DNA of 64,000 nt. Origin: Blastomonas natatoria. Lineage in GTDB: Bacteria; Pseudomonadota; Alphaproteobacteria; Sphingomonadales; Sphingomonadaceae. The first letter of the stretch is position 1, and each line of letters opens with the position of its first letter. The notes below the pieces were generated by a model. That model saw only the letters and a list, made by a program, of their open reading frames with translations, ran no database searches and was not told where the DNA came from. The stretch covers positions 244,733 through 308,732 of the forward strand of contig NZ_QJJM01000004.1 in assembly GCF_003201955.1 (NCBI RefSeq). Direction: 5' to 3'. The position numbers and the translations under genes are program-made. This document shows positions 41,757 through 50,684 of the stretch, one piece after another.

Positions 41757-43991
41757 CTACTTCCTGTCCTTGACGTTGCGGTCAAAGAACTCGGCCATCT
41801 TCTTGAAGGCAAATCGGGTCTGGCGCAGGTTGTCGCTGGCCCAGGCGTGATTGCCGCCGGGCAGCGTCACCAGCTCGAACATCTGTTCGCGGTCGATCAT
41901 CTGCTCGGCCAGCGCGATCGTGTCCGAATAGAGCACCACCGGGTCGCGCGTGCCGTGAATGATCATCAGCGGATCCTTGATGCCCTTGGCCTGATACAGC
42001 GCCGATTGCGCTTCGTAGCGGGCGGGCATGTCCGGGCCATCGGGCGGCCCCATGATCCACATCTGCGCAGGATAGGCATGCCAGACATTGGTCGCAGGGG
42101 CGCCGGCAATGCCCGCCGCATAGACGCCGGGCTTCTTGGACAGCGACATGATCGTCATCAGCCCGCCATAGCTCGACCCCCAGATGCCGATGCGCTTTGG
42201 GTCGGCATAGCCCTTGTCGATCAGGAAGCGGACGCCGCTTTCGAGATCGTTGATGTCGGTCTCGCCATAGCTGTGCAGCTGGGTCTGGTTATGGTCGCGC
42301 CCCTGCCCCCACGACCCGCGTACATTCACGTTGAGCACGATATAGCCCTGAGAGACGAAATACTGGTCCAGCCCCCAGGTCGGATGCGCGCGCCGCCCGC
42401 CCCATTGGTTGCGTACCGCGTCCGAATAGACCGAGCCGACGATCACCGGATATTTCTTGGCGGGGTCGTAATTGGCCGGGAGGCTGATCCGCGCGAGCAG
42501 GTTCACCCCATCGACATGGCTGGGGAATTCGGCATAGCCGATATTCGCCCAGGTCTGGGTGTAGAATTCAGGACGCGGTGATTTTGTGACCTGGGCCGGC
42601 TTGGCTGGCCTGGCGGTATCGATCACGAACAGTTCGGGGGGTGTGGTATCGTTGCTGTACCAGTCGGCAATATGGCGGAAACCGGGCGCATAGACCGGCT
42701 CGTGCGTTCCTGCCGCCGCCCCGCTCACTTGCTCCACCGCGCCGCCTGAGACGGGCACACGATAGATCTGCCGGTCGGACAGATAGGATTTGTTGGCCGT
42801 GAAATAAATCTGGCTGCGGGCTGCATCGACCTCGAAACTGGCGATCTCCCATTCGCCCTTGGTGATCTGGCGCGGTGCCTGTCCGGCAGCGCGCTGATGA
42901 TAGAGATGCAGCCAGCCGTCGCGATCGGTGAGGATGATCAGGCCATCGTCCTTTGGTGCCCAGGCCACCTGCCAGTCCGGGCGCAGATGCTTGTCCTCGC
43001 GCAGCTGGTAGAACGTCTCGCGTGCCCCTGTCGTCACGTCATAGACGTAGATGGTGTGTTCCTTGGCCTGCATGTCCGATCCGCTGACGAACAGCCGCTT
43101 GCCATTTGCGGAGAGGCCGAAGCCCCAGATATGATGCTTCGCATCGGGCCGCTCGAACATGCGGACCTGGCCCGATGCCAGATCGACATGGCCAACGCTC
43201 GCCCTGGTCGTCTCGTCGCCGGGAAAGGCGCGGATGACACGGTTGTTCTGCTGCTCGCCCTTGGCATGATAGAAGATGTCGCGCTCGGGCATCGCGCGGT
43301 CGTCGGCCTGCTGAAAGGCGATCGCCCTGCTGTCATCCGACCACTGGTAATCCTCGATATAGATTTTCGGATCATCCGCGCCTGCAACCCGCCGCGCGGC
43401 CTTGTCCTGGCTCGCGGCGCTCGGCCGAACCCACAGGACGCCGCCGCTCGTGACCCGGTTGCGCGCATCGGAAGGATTGCCCGCGATAAAGGCCAGGCTC
43501 TTGCCGTCGGGCGACAGGATAAGCTTGCGGATGGCCTGCTTGTCGCTTTCGATCCTGGTGACGGTGCCGTCGGCTGCGCGGACATGCAACTGGCCGCCCA
43601 GCGTGAACGCGACCCGGCCATCATCCAGCATCACCGCTTGCGATATGCCCCTTGCCTCTGCCTCGGGCTTGCTGTCGCGGCCGAGAAACGTCAGCTGCGT
43701 CTTCTTGCCGGTCCGGGGCGAATAGGACCAGACATCGCGGAAAGAATAGCCCGCGTCATTCCACAGGAACAGCACCGTCTCGCCATTGCGCGACCAGCTA
43801 TATCCTTCGGGCGACGTGCCGACCAGGCTCTGGGGCTGGTAGAGCTGATCGATCGACAGCGAGGTTCCGGCGACATCGGACCCGCCATGAACCGGAGCGT
43901 GCGGCCAGGGCCGGTCCTGCGCCATGGCCGAAGACGCCATCAGCAAGGCCGCCACTGCCGTGGCCATCCGCAACGCACCCATCATTCTCAT
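41757..43991 (-). CDS. Secreted S9 prolyl-oligopeptidase/dipeptidyl-peptidase IV-like enzyme
   Basis: 744 aa from the ATG at 43991. The signal peptide ends near 'ASSAMAQD'. An N-terminal beta-propeller of about 480 residues precedes an alpha/beta-hydrolase domain. The catalytic Ser is in 'GIWGSSYGGLM' (about residue 607), the Asp in 'HGTRDPVV' and the His in 'GGNHAW'. DPP IV relatives cut Xaa-Pro dipeptides from peptides in the periplasm. Downstream of the large TonB receptor (88 bp), it would act on peptides brought in by it. Confidence 0.9.
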   Translation of the reverse strand: MRMMGALRMATAVAALLMASSAMAQDRPWPHAPVHGGSDVAGTSLSIDQLYQPQSLVGTSPEGYSWSRNGETVLFLWNDAGYSFRDVWSYSPRTGKKTQLTFLGRDSKPEAEARGISQAVMLDDGRVAFTLGGQLHVRAADGTVTRIESDKQAIRKLILSPDGKSLAFIAGNPSDARNRVTSGGVLWVRPSAASQDKAARRVAGADDPKIYIEDYQWSDDSRAIAFQQADDRAMPERDIFYHAKGEQQNNRVIRAFPGDETTRASVGHVDLASGQVRMFERPDAKHHIWGFGLSANGKRLFVSGSDMQAKEHTIYVYDVTTGARETFYQLREDKHLRPDWQVAWAPKDDGLIILTDRDGWLHLYHQRAAGQAPRQITKGEWEIASFEVDAARSQIYFTANKSYLSDRQIYRVPVSGGAVEQVSGAAAGTHEPVYAPGFRHIADWYSNDTTPPELFVIDTARPAKPAQVTKSPRPEFYTQTWANIGYAEFPSHVDGVNLLARISLPANYDPAKKYPVIVGSVYSDAVRNQWGGRRAHPTWGLDQYFVSQGYIVLNVNVRGSWGQGRDHNQTQLHSYGETDINDLESGVRFLIDKGYADPKRIGIWGSSYGGLMTIMSLSKKPGVYAAGIAGAPATNVWHAYPAQMWIMGPPDGPDMPARYEAQSALYQAKGIKDPLMIIHGTRDPVVLYSDTIALAEQMIDREQMFELVTLPGGNHAWASDNLRQTRFAFKKMAEFFDRNVKDRK

Positions 43992-44079
43992 CAACCCAAC
44001 CCCAGTCTGGATTTGCCAGTATTGTCGGTCTGTCTCAGGCCGCAGCGGCATGATGCCGCCGCGGCCCGATCAATACCAT

Positions 44080-46935
44080 TCAGAAGTTGGCGCTGAAGCC
44101 AACCGTGAACCGGCGTCCGATCGCGTCGAAGGTTTCGCGTTCGAACAGATAGAAGGGCGGATCGCGATCGAGCAGATTGTCGATCGAGGCAAAGAACCGG
44201 ACCTTCTCCGTCACGTTCAGGTTGGCGCTGAGGTCGAAATAATGGACATCGCCGGTTTCAGGCCGTGCCAGCAGCGGGCGTGGCGTGCCCGATGCGATTG
44301 CCCCTGCGATACGGCCATCCTTGGTCGACTGCAGGAAGCGGTGACGCAGCGAGAGCTGGAAATTGTCCACATCCCAGGTCAGACGCTGGGTAATGCGCCA
44401 GGTCGGGTTGGCCGTGGTACAGCTGCCGCCGCCGATATAGCCCGCGCAATCGACCGGAGCCGCCACCGGGCTGCCCTGCGTGATCGCCTCGATCAGATAG
44501 CTGCCTGCGATGAAATAGTTGAGGCTGCTGCCTTCGCGCAGATTGTACCGGTAATCGAGCCGGAAATCGACGCCCGAGGTTTCCAGCTTGGCGATGTTGG
44601 CGTTGAGCAGCGGCACATCGATCAGCTGGCCGTCGGGCGTGCGGTTGCGCAGCGGCTGGCAGAAGATGTTGGTCAGCGACAGGTTGGCGTTACACGCATT
44701 GATCACCGACTGCAGACCGCCACCGAACGAGCCGATCGCATCGTCGATCTTGATGTTGTAATAATCGATCGTCAGCTGAAGGTTCGGGATGAAATCGGGG
44801 CGAATGACCGCACCGACCGACCAGGTGTCCGACGTTTCTTCCTGCAGATTGGGGTTGCCACCGGTAACGGCGCGGATCTGCTGGTTTTCCTGCTGGAACA
44901 CATTGATCACGCTCGCCGGGACGCCGAGCGAATTGACGCAGAAGTCACGCTCTGCCTGGGTGCGTCCGGCATCGGCATTGCAGAAGTCGAGCGCCTGCGG
45001 TGCCGTATTGGTGGCGCCGGAGAACAGCTCGACCACGTTCGGTGCACGCACCGCGCGCTGATAAAGGCCGCGGAACTTCAGGCCACGGAACGGCGACCAT
45101 TCACCGCCCATCTTGTACGAATAGACCTTGCCTGCGGTCGAATAATCCGAGAAGCGCGCGCCGCCCTCGAACGCCAGCAGTTCGAAGCCCGGGGTGTCGG
45201 CCAGGATGGGTACATAGACTTCGCCATACAGCTCGGCCACGTCGAACGAACCGCCGGTCGGGCTGAGGCCTGCCGAACGCGACAGCGCCTTGCCCTGAAC
45301 GTAGAGCTGATCAGGATCGAACTGCGAGCTTTCCTTGCGATATTCGGCACCGACCGAAATGCCGACATCGCCTGCGGGCAGTGAGAACAGGGTGCCGGTG
45401 ACGCTCGCGCCGATCTGCTTCTGCTTGAGGTTGGTGATGTTGGTCAGGTCGGTCGAGATATAGTCGATCATCTGCTGCGTGAGCGACCCGAAACCGAACG
45501 GATTGATGGTGACGCAGCGCGGATCGGCAACGGCGCAATCGAACGGATTGGCCGGGTTGGTGAGGAAGCTGTTGGCGAAATTGTCGATCAGAACGCCGCC
45601 GCCCTGCCGGTCGACGATCTTGTTCTCGCCCTGATTGTAGAAGACTTCCCAGTTCAGCCGATCGGTGAGCGCGCCCTTGAGACCGAGCACGATCCGATAG
45701 AAATCGCGCGTCTGGTCGCTGGTGCGGTTGCCGCCGTCGAGCAGGCGGCGGTTGATGTTGACCGGCACCAGGTTGTTGCCGTCGCCATCCAGATTGACGC
45801 GCAGGAACTCGCGCAGGCTGGGGTCGAGATAGGGGTTGCGCAGGTCGAGCTGGAAGCCGGGAATGAAGCCCGAGCTGCTCATCGGCACAGCACCCAGCAC
45901 CGAGTTGATCTTGTTCTGGACGTAGGAACCTTCCCAGAAGGCCGTGACGGAATCGGTGAGATCGTAGTGACCGAGCACCGATGCCTGCCAGCGCTTCATG
46001 GGCATCTGCAGGTTGGTGAAGACGCGGTCGTTGAAGCCGTCCGATGCGCGATAGGCGCGCCAGCCTTCAGGCGCAAAGAAGATGCCTGCCGTGCCGATCG
46101 CCGTGCCGGCGCGGTCGCGCAGACCGACGAGCTGGGGCGAGAAGATCGTGCCCTGCGGAGTTACGCCGTTGCCGGCCGGGACCAGCGTCGGCTGACCATT
46201 CACGATGGCATCGGCCAGGAACACGATGGCATGGTCGCGCTTGGCACCCACCAGTTGTGCACGATCGAAATAGCTGCCGTGGAAGACGATGTTGCCGCGG
46301 CCATCGTCGAAATTGCCGCCAGCGGTGAATTCGAGATTGTAGCGCGCAGCATCGCCTTCATCGCTGATGCCGTAAAAGCCGCCAACCTCGAACCCTTCGA
46401 AATCGTCCTTCATCACGAAGTTGACGACACCGGCCATCGCGTCCGAACCATAGACCGCAGAAGCGCCGCCGGTGACGACTTCAACCCGCGACACCAGCGA
46501 GGGAGGAATGAGGTTAAGGTCGACCACGCCATCCTGCGACGCGCCGACGATGCGGCGACCGTTCTGCAGCACCAGCGTGCGCACCGCGCCCAGACCGCGA
46601 AGGTTCACAGTAGCAGACAGGTTACCCGAGTTGGACTGTGCGCCCTGCCCCGCCACGGCCTGAGGCAGCGCGTTGAGCAGCTGCTCGCTTTCGACGGTGA
46701 CGGAGAGCTTGATTTCCTCCTCGCCGATCACGTTGACCGGGCTGTTCGATTCGACATCCGGGCGCGGAATGCGCGAACCGGTGACGACGATCGATTCGGT
46801 CGCTTCGCCCTCTGCCTGATCCTGATCCTGGACCTGATCCTGCGCAAAGGCTGCACTGGTCACCGCCATCGTGAGAAACAGTGCAGACCCGCACTTCAGC
46901 GCTGCCCTGTGAATTCCAACCCGCTTCATACCCAT
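44080..46935 (-). CDS. Large TonB-dependent receptor (peptide/protein-uptake type)
   Basis: 951 aa; GGGAG precedes the ATG. The signal peptide ends near 'AAFAQDQ'. The TonB-box region 'ESIVVTGSRIPRP' is followed by a plug ('GLGAVRTLVLQNGRR', 'VVTGGASAVYGSDAMAGVVNFVM') and a barrel ending in 'GRRFTVGFSANF'. This 'TonB_dep_Rec' group, about 950 aa long with a conserved 'RIPRP' segment, often lies next to peptidases in Sphingomonadales and Caulobacterales. With S9 and DUF885 directly downstream, peptide import is the likely role. Confidence 0.9.
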   Translation of the reverse strand: MGMKRVGIHRAALKCGSALFLTMAVTSAAFAQDQVQDQDQAEGEATESIVVTGSRIPRPDVESNSPVNVIGEEEIKLSVTVESEQLLNALPQAVAGQGAQSNSGNLSATVNLRGLGAVRTLVLQNGRRIVGASQDGVVDLNLIPPSLVSRVEVVTGGASAVYGSDAMAGVVNFVMKDDFEGFEVGGFYGISDEGDAARYNLEFTAGGNFDDGRGNIVFHGSYFDRAQLVGAKRDHAIVFLADAIVNGQPTLVPAGNGVTPQGTIFSPQLVGLRDRAGTAIGTAGIFFAPEGWRAYRASDGFNDRVFTNLQMPMKRWQASVLGHYDLTDSVTAFWEGSYVQNKINSVLGAVPMSSSGFIPGFQLDLRNPYLDPSLREFLRVNLDGDGNNLVPVNINRRLLDGGNRTSDQTRDFYRIVLGLKGALTDRLNWEVFYNQGENKIVDRQGGGVLIDNFANSFLTNPANPFDCAVADPRCVTINPFGFGSLTQQMIDYISTDLTNITNLKQKQIGASVTGTLFSLPAGDVGISVGAEYRKESSQFDPDQLYVQGKALSRSAGLSPTGGSFDVAELYGEVYVPILADTPGFELLAFEGGARFSDYSTAGKVYSYKMGGEWSPFRGLKFRGLYQRAVRAPNVVELFSGATNTAPQALDFCNADAGRTQAERDFCVNSLGVPASVINVFQQENQQIRAVTGGNPNLQEETSDTWSVGAVIRPDFIPNLQLTIDYYNIKIDDAIGSFGGGLQSVINACNANLSLTNIFCQPLRNRTPDGQLIDVPLLNANIAKLETSGVDFRLDYRYNLREGSSLNYFIAGSYLIEAITQGSPVAAPVDCAGYIGGGSCTTANPTWRITQRLTWDVDNFQLSLRHRFLQSTKDGRIAGAIASGTPRPLLARPETGDVHYFDLSANLNVTEKVRFFASIDNLLDRDPPFYLFERETFDAIGRRFTVGFSANF

Positions 46936-47010
46936 TTCACACTCCCTGATTTGAACGCTCGCCTGCGAACGTCACGACGCCGATCTGATGATCGATCATT
47001 CCCGTGAACA

Positions 47011-47040
47011 GTTGCGTGATTTTGAGCATATTGTCGCAAC
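47011..47040. promoter_or_regulatory. Inverted repeat GTTGCG-N18-CGCAAC
   Basis: Perfect 6-bp arms at 47011-47016 and 47035-47040, 76-105 bp upstream of the TonB receptor start. Possible operator. Confidence 0.35.
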
Positions 47041-47052
47041 GCCGTCAATCGC

Positions 47053-47076
47053 CCTGAAAGAAAAATATGTTTCAGG
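47053..47076. promoter_or_regulatory. Inverted repeat CCTGAAA-N10-TTTCAGG
   Basis: Perfect 7-bp arms at 47053-47059 and 47070-47076. The AT-rich loop carries the ATATGT core shared with the MarR palindrome. It is on the TonB receptor's upstream side. A regulator site or an mRNA leader hairpin is possible. Confidence 0.35.
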
Positions 47077-47401
47077 CGCTGATCGAACAATTTTCGGACT
47101 GCCCACCCACGCCGATCCGACATCGGCGACGGCGAGAGCACAAGCAGCAAGATATTGGCAGACGTACGATTTTCATCGACAAGTGGACAAAAGTCAGCGG
47201 GCTTCGCGGAAGATTGGCCCGCCGCGCCTGGCGTTGCATCAGAGGGTGAGAGCCGTTGCCCTGAGCGCATCAAATCGGCGCTTGACGAAGGCTCAGGCTG
47301 GGCACATCATGCGCAAATTCATGCATTTTTCGGTATAATTGATCATTTGCACGGACGCCCGGATGGCGCTCTGATGGTAATGCTGGAAGGAGACGGACCC
47401 C

Positions 47402-49111
47402 ATGCGCTTGGCATCCCTTTTGACCCTGGCCATGCTGATCGCAGCACCATGCGGACCGGCGCTCGCCCAGGCGCCTGCCCTTCCCACCGCGCAGCAGCCT
47501 GCCGGGCCGCCCGACGGCACCGGGTCCTACGCGGATTTCGTGACCCTCTTCACCACGTTCAACGACTGGAAGACGCCCAAGGCGGTGGGCGGCATTGTCG
47601 ATTACAGCCCTGCCACGGTCGACAGGCGCCGGGCCGAGCTTGCGGCCTTTCAGGCGCAATTGCCCGGCTTTGCGGTCGCGCGCTGGGACAGGCATCAGCA
47701 GGTCGATTATCTGGCGGTCCGCGCCCAGATGGACCTGGCGGATTTCACACTGAACATCACCAAGCCCTGGGCGCGCGACCCCGGCATGTATATCGATGAT
47801 CTGCAGCGGCTGGCTTATACCGACCTGCCGCTGAAGCCCGACCAGCGCGAGGCTTTCAAGGCGCGGTTGCGGACGATCCCTGCCTATCTGGCTCAGGCGC
47901 AAATCAACCTCGATTCGGTCGCTGCAGACTATGCCGATCTGGCGATCCACAGCCTCTCCAACGGCGATGGTGTGGGCCACGGGATGCCCTATCGCGCGGT
48001 CGAGCCAGCAGGCCTGATCGGATGGTTCGCCGACCTGCGCGCGCGCGCCACCACGCAGCAGCCCGACCTGTTGCCCGATATCGATGCTGCGCAGGAAGCG
48101 ATTGCAGGTTTTCGCGACTGGCTGGTCGCCGAACGGCCGAAAATGACTGCGGCCGCCGGTGTCGGCAAGCCGGCCTATGACTGGTTTCTGCATCATGTCC
48201 GGCTGATGCCCTATGATTCGGACGAGATCGTCACCCTGGCCGAACGCGAACTGGAGCGGCACTGGTCCAATTACGCGACCGAGCGGCACCGCAACCGCAA
48301 GCTGCCCGAACTCAAGCTGCCTGCCAGCGCCGAGGAATATGAAGCGCAACTGGCCGGAACCGATGCGAAGATCCGCAAGTGGCTGAAGGACGAGCAGATC
48401 ATCACGATCCCGGATTATATTCCCTCGACCTATCAGGAGGTTGGCTTCAACGCCCCGTGGGTGGTGCGGCCCAAGGGGCCGATGTTCTGGGAGCAGGTGC
48501 AGTTCCGCGACGCCTCGCCCGATCATCTCCACGCGACCTTTCCCGGCCATCGCTTCGACGGTATGACCGGGGCGCGGGTCACCCACCCGATCCGCCGCCA
48601 TATCAACGACAGCGGACGCACCGAGGGCTGGGGTTTCTATCTGGAGGAACAGGCGCTGCAGCTGGGCCTGTTCGATGATCGACCGCGGACCCGCGAACTG
48701 ATCTATATCTTCGGGCTGTTCCGTGCCGCGCGCACCATCGGCGATGTGAAGATGCAGCGCAACGAGATGACCGTAGGCCAGGCCATGACCTTCTGGAAGG
48801 AATGGACCCCCTATCTCGACGATGATGTCGCGCGGGTCGATGCCGGGATCTATATCCGCCGCCCGCCGGGCTATGGCATGACCTATACGATCGGCGCGAT
48901 CCAGATCCAGAAGATGCTGGTCGATCGCCGCCGCCAGCTCGGCGAGGCATTTTCCATCAAGGACTTCCACGATTACCTGATGAATACGGGCCGCCTGCCC
49001 GTCGCGCTGCTGCGCTATGACCTGACCGGGCTGGATGACGAAGTGCGCAAGCTATGGGCGCATGTGCCGCTGGCCAGGGCGGTGGGAACCGGCGCCACGC
49101 CGGTTCGCTGA
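47402..49111 (+). CDS. DUF885 family secreted protein, copy D (degenerate HExxPGH)
   Basis: 569 aa; GGAAGGAGA upstream of the ATG. The signal peptide ends near 'GPALAQA'. The family motif reads 'DHLHATFPGHRFDG', with Ala in place of the catalytic-type Glu, while 'RTEGWGFYLEEQAL' is kept. Along its length it resembles copy A ('SPATVDRRRAELAAFQAQL' against 'SPAAMARQYEGLQGFQARL'). Divergent from the large TonB receptor. A peptidase-like protein, possibly non-hydrolytic or with altered chemistry. Confidence 0.86.
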   Translation: MRLASLLTLAMLIAAPCGPALAQAPALPTAQQPAGPPDGTGSYADFVTLFTTFNDWKTPKAVGGIVDYSPATVDRRRAELAAFQAQLPGFAVARWDRHQQVDYLAVRAQMDLADFTLNITKPWARDPGMYIDDLQRLAYTDLPLKPDQREAFKARLRTIPAYLAQAQINLDSVAADYADLAIHSLSNGDGVGHGMPYRAVEPAGLIGWFADLRARATTQQPDLLPDIDAAQEAIAGFRDWLVAERPKMTAAAGVGKPAYDWFLHHVRLMPYDSDEIVTLAERELERHWSNYATERHRNRKLPELKLPASAEEYEAQLAGTDAKIRKWLKDEQIITIPDYIPSTYQEVGFNAPWVVRPKGPMFWEQVQFRDASPDHLHATFPGHRFDGMTGARVTHPIRRHINDSGRTEGWGFYLEEQALQLGLFDDRPRTRELIYIFGLFRAARTIGDVKMQRNEMTVGQAMTFWKEWTPYLDDDVARVDAGIYIRRPPGYGMTYTIGAIQIQKMLVDRRRQLGEAFSIKDFHDYLMNTGRLPVALLRYDLTGLDDEVRKLWAHVPLARAVGTGATPVR

Positions 49112-49191
49112 ACGCACCTTTATCGGCCTGATTCGCGCCGGGGATGGAACCATAAGCTGGCTGACGCCTTTCTGGTCGAAAGGAGGCGCGG

Positions 49192-49701
49192 ATGGCCAGT
49201 GAATTGATCGTGAATGGCAGACCTCATCGGCTGCCCGATGACCCGCGCGTGTCTCTGCTCGACTATCTTCGTCACGATCTGGGCCTTACCGGAACGAAAA
49301 AGGGCTGCGATCACGGTCAGTGCGGTGCCTGTACCGTCATCGTGAACGGGCTGCGCATCAACAGCTGCCTTTCGCTGGCCGTGATGCACGATGGCGACCA
49401 GATCACGACCATCGAGGGCTTGGGCACGCCCGAAGCACCCTCGCCGCTGCAACGTGCCTTTCTGGCGCATGACGGCTTCCAGTGCGGCTATTGCACACCG
49501 GGCCAGATCTGCTCTGCCACCGCCATGCTGGACGAGATTGCAAATGGCTGGCCGAGCGATGCCAGCGCTTCGCTGGAGGGCCGTTTCGAGCCGACTGGCG
49601 AAGAAATCCGCGAGCGCATGAGCGGCAATCTTTGCCGCTGCGGCGCCTATGCCAACATCGTAGCAGCCATTGCCGACGTCGCCACCGAGTCGGACGCATG
49701 A
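49192..49701 (+). CDS. [2Fe-2S] subunit of aldehyde-oxidoreductase-like molybdoenzyme
   Basis: 169 aa; AAAGGAGG upstream. The cysteine sets 'GCDHGQCGACTVIVNG...C' and 'CGYCTPGQIC...CRC' bind two [2Fe-2S] clusters. Unlike E. coli PaoA it has no Tat signal at its N-terminus, so this enzyme is probably cytoplasmic. First gene of a three-gene set with ATGA overlaps. Confidence 0.9.
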   Translation: MASELIVNGRPHRLPDDPRVSLLDYLRHDLGLTGTKKGCDHGQCGACTVIVNGLRINSCLSLAVMHDGDQITTIEGLGTPEAPSPLQRAFLAHDGFQCGYCTPGQICSATAMLDEIANGWPSDASASLEGRFEPTGEEIRERMSGNLCRCGAYANIVAAIADVATESDA

Positions 49702-50684
49702 GGGCGTTTGATTATCGCCGCGCCCATTCTCCCGAGGATGCTGCCCGGCTGACCCAGGCGCCTGAAGCCATGCTGATCGCAGGGGGCACCAATCTGCTCG
49801 ATCTGATGAAATTGCAGGTCGAGACGCCCGAATTGCTCGCGGATATCGGGCGGATCGGATTCGCTGAAATCATCGATACGGATGATGGCGGCCTCAGCAT
49901 CGGGGCGCTGGCGACCAATACTGCCGTAGCGATCCACCCGCGGGTCAGGCGCGATTATCCGGTCCTTGCGCGCGCCATTCTGGCCGGAGCCACCCAGCAG
50001 CTGCGCAACAGGGCGACCACTGGCGGCAATCTGTGCCAGCGCACCCGTTGCTTCTACTTCACCGACATCGACCAACCCTGCAACAAGCGCGAGCCCGGCA
50101 GTGGTTGCGGCGCCATTGGCGGGGTCAACAAGCTGCATGCGGTCCTGGGTGCCAGCGACCATTGCATCGCCACCTATCCCGGCGACATGGCTGTCGCGAT
50201 GGCTGCGCTCGACGCACGCGTGATCATCGGTGCCGCCGATGGGCAGCAGCGATCGGTGCCGGTCCGCGATTTTCATCGCCTGCCGGGCGATACGCCCTGG
50301 CGCGACAATGTGCTCGATCCCGGCGAGGTCATTCTGGCAGTCGAGCTGCCCGCCCCGCTGGAGGGCATGCAGATCTATCGCAAGGTCCGCGAGCGCTCCT
50401 CCTATGCCTTTGCGCTGGTTTCGATCGCGGCGGTGATCGCGGTCGAAAACGGCGCTATCACCCGCGCCGAGCTTGCCTTTGGCGGACTGGCGCACAAGCC
50501 CTGGCACGATCCCCGGATCAGCGAGCTGCTGGTCGGCAGCGCGCCTTCTGCCGAATTGTTCGATCGGGCCGCCGACCTGCTGCTCGAGAGCGCCGAAGGC
50601 CAGGGCGACAATGATTTCAAGATTCCGCTTGCCCGCCGCGCTCTGCACGCCGTGCTGGCCCAGGTGATGGAGCAGGCAGCATGA
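49698..50684 (+). CDS. FAD-binding subunit of the molybdoenzyme (PaoB-like)
   Basis: 328 aa from the ATG at 49698 overlapping the previous stop; the longer frame is rejected. FAD-binding segments are 'LIAGGTNLLDLMKLQ' and 'GATQQLRNRATTGGNLCQRTRC'. The insertion 'CQRTRCFYF...CNKREPGSGCGAIGG' carries the cysteines that bind an extra [4Fe-4S] cluster in the PaoABC subgroup. It passes electrons from the molybdenum subunit to an acceptor. Confidence 0.9.
   Translation: MRAFDYRRAHSPEDAARLTQAPEAMLIAGGTNLLDLMKLQVETPELLADIGRIGFAEIIDTDDGGLSIGALATNTAVAIHPRVRRDYPVLARAILAGATQQLRNRATTGGNLCQRTRCFYFTDIDQPCNKREPGSGCGAIGGVNKLHAVLGASDHCIATYPGDMAVAMAALDARVIIGAADGQQRSVPVRDFHRLPGDTPWRDNVLDPGEVILAVELPAPLEGMQIYRKVRERSSYAFALVSIAAVIAVENGAITRAELAFGGLAHKPWHDPRISELLVGSAPSAELFDRAADLLLESAEGQGDNDFKIPLARRALHAVLAQVMEQAA

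Larger units (their letters stand above)
46936..47401. other. Divergent intergenic region upstream of TonB receptor and DUF885 copy D
   Basis: About 465 bp with no convincing gene. It holds two inverted repeats (listed separately) and, toward copy D, a TATAAT at 47334-47339 without a clear -35. GCAAAT and ATTTGC arms bracket that -10. Confidence 0.6.

Noticed and set aside
38696..41773. Very long open frame (over 1000 codons) on the plus strand
   Set aside because: It is antisense to four recognisable genes (BASS transporter, DUF3830, DUF885 and neighbours); the composition is typical of a shadow frame and no domain is recognisable.
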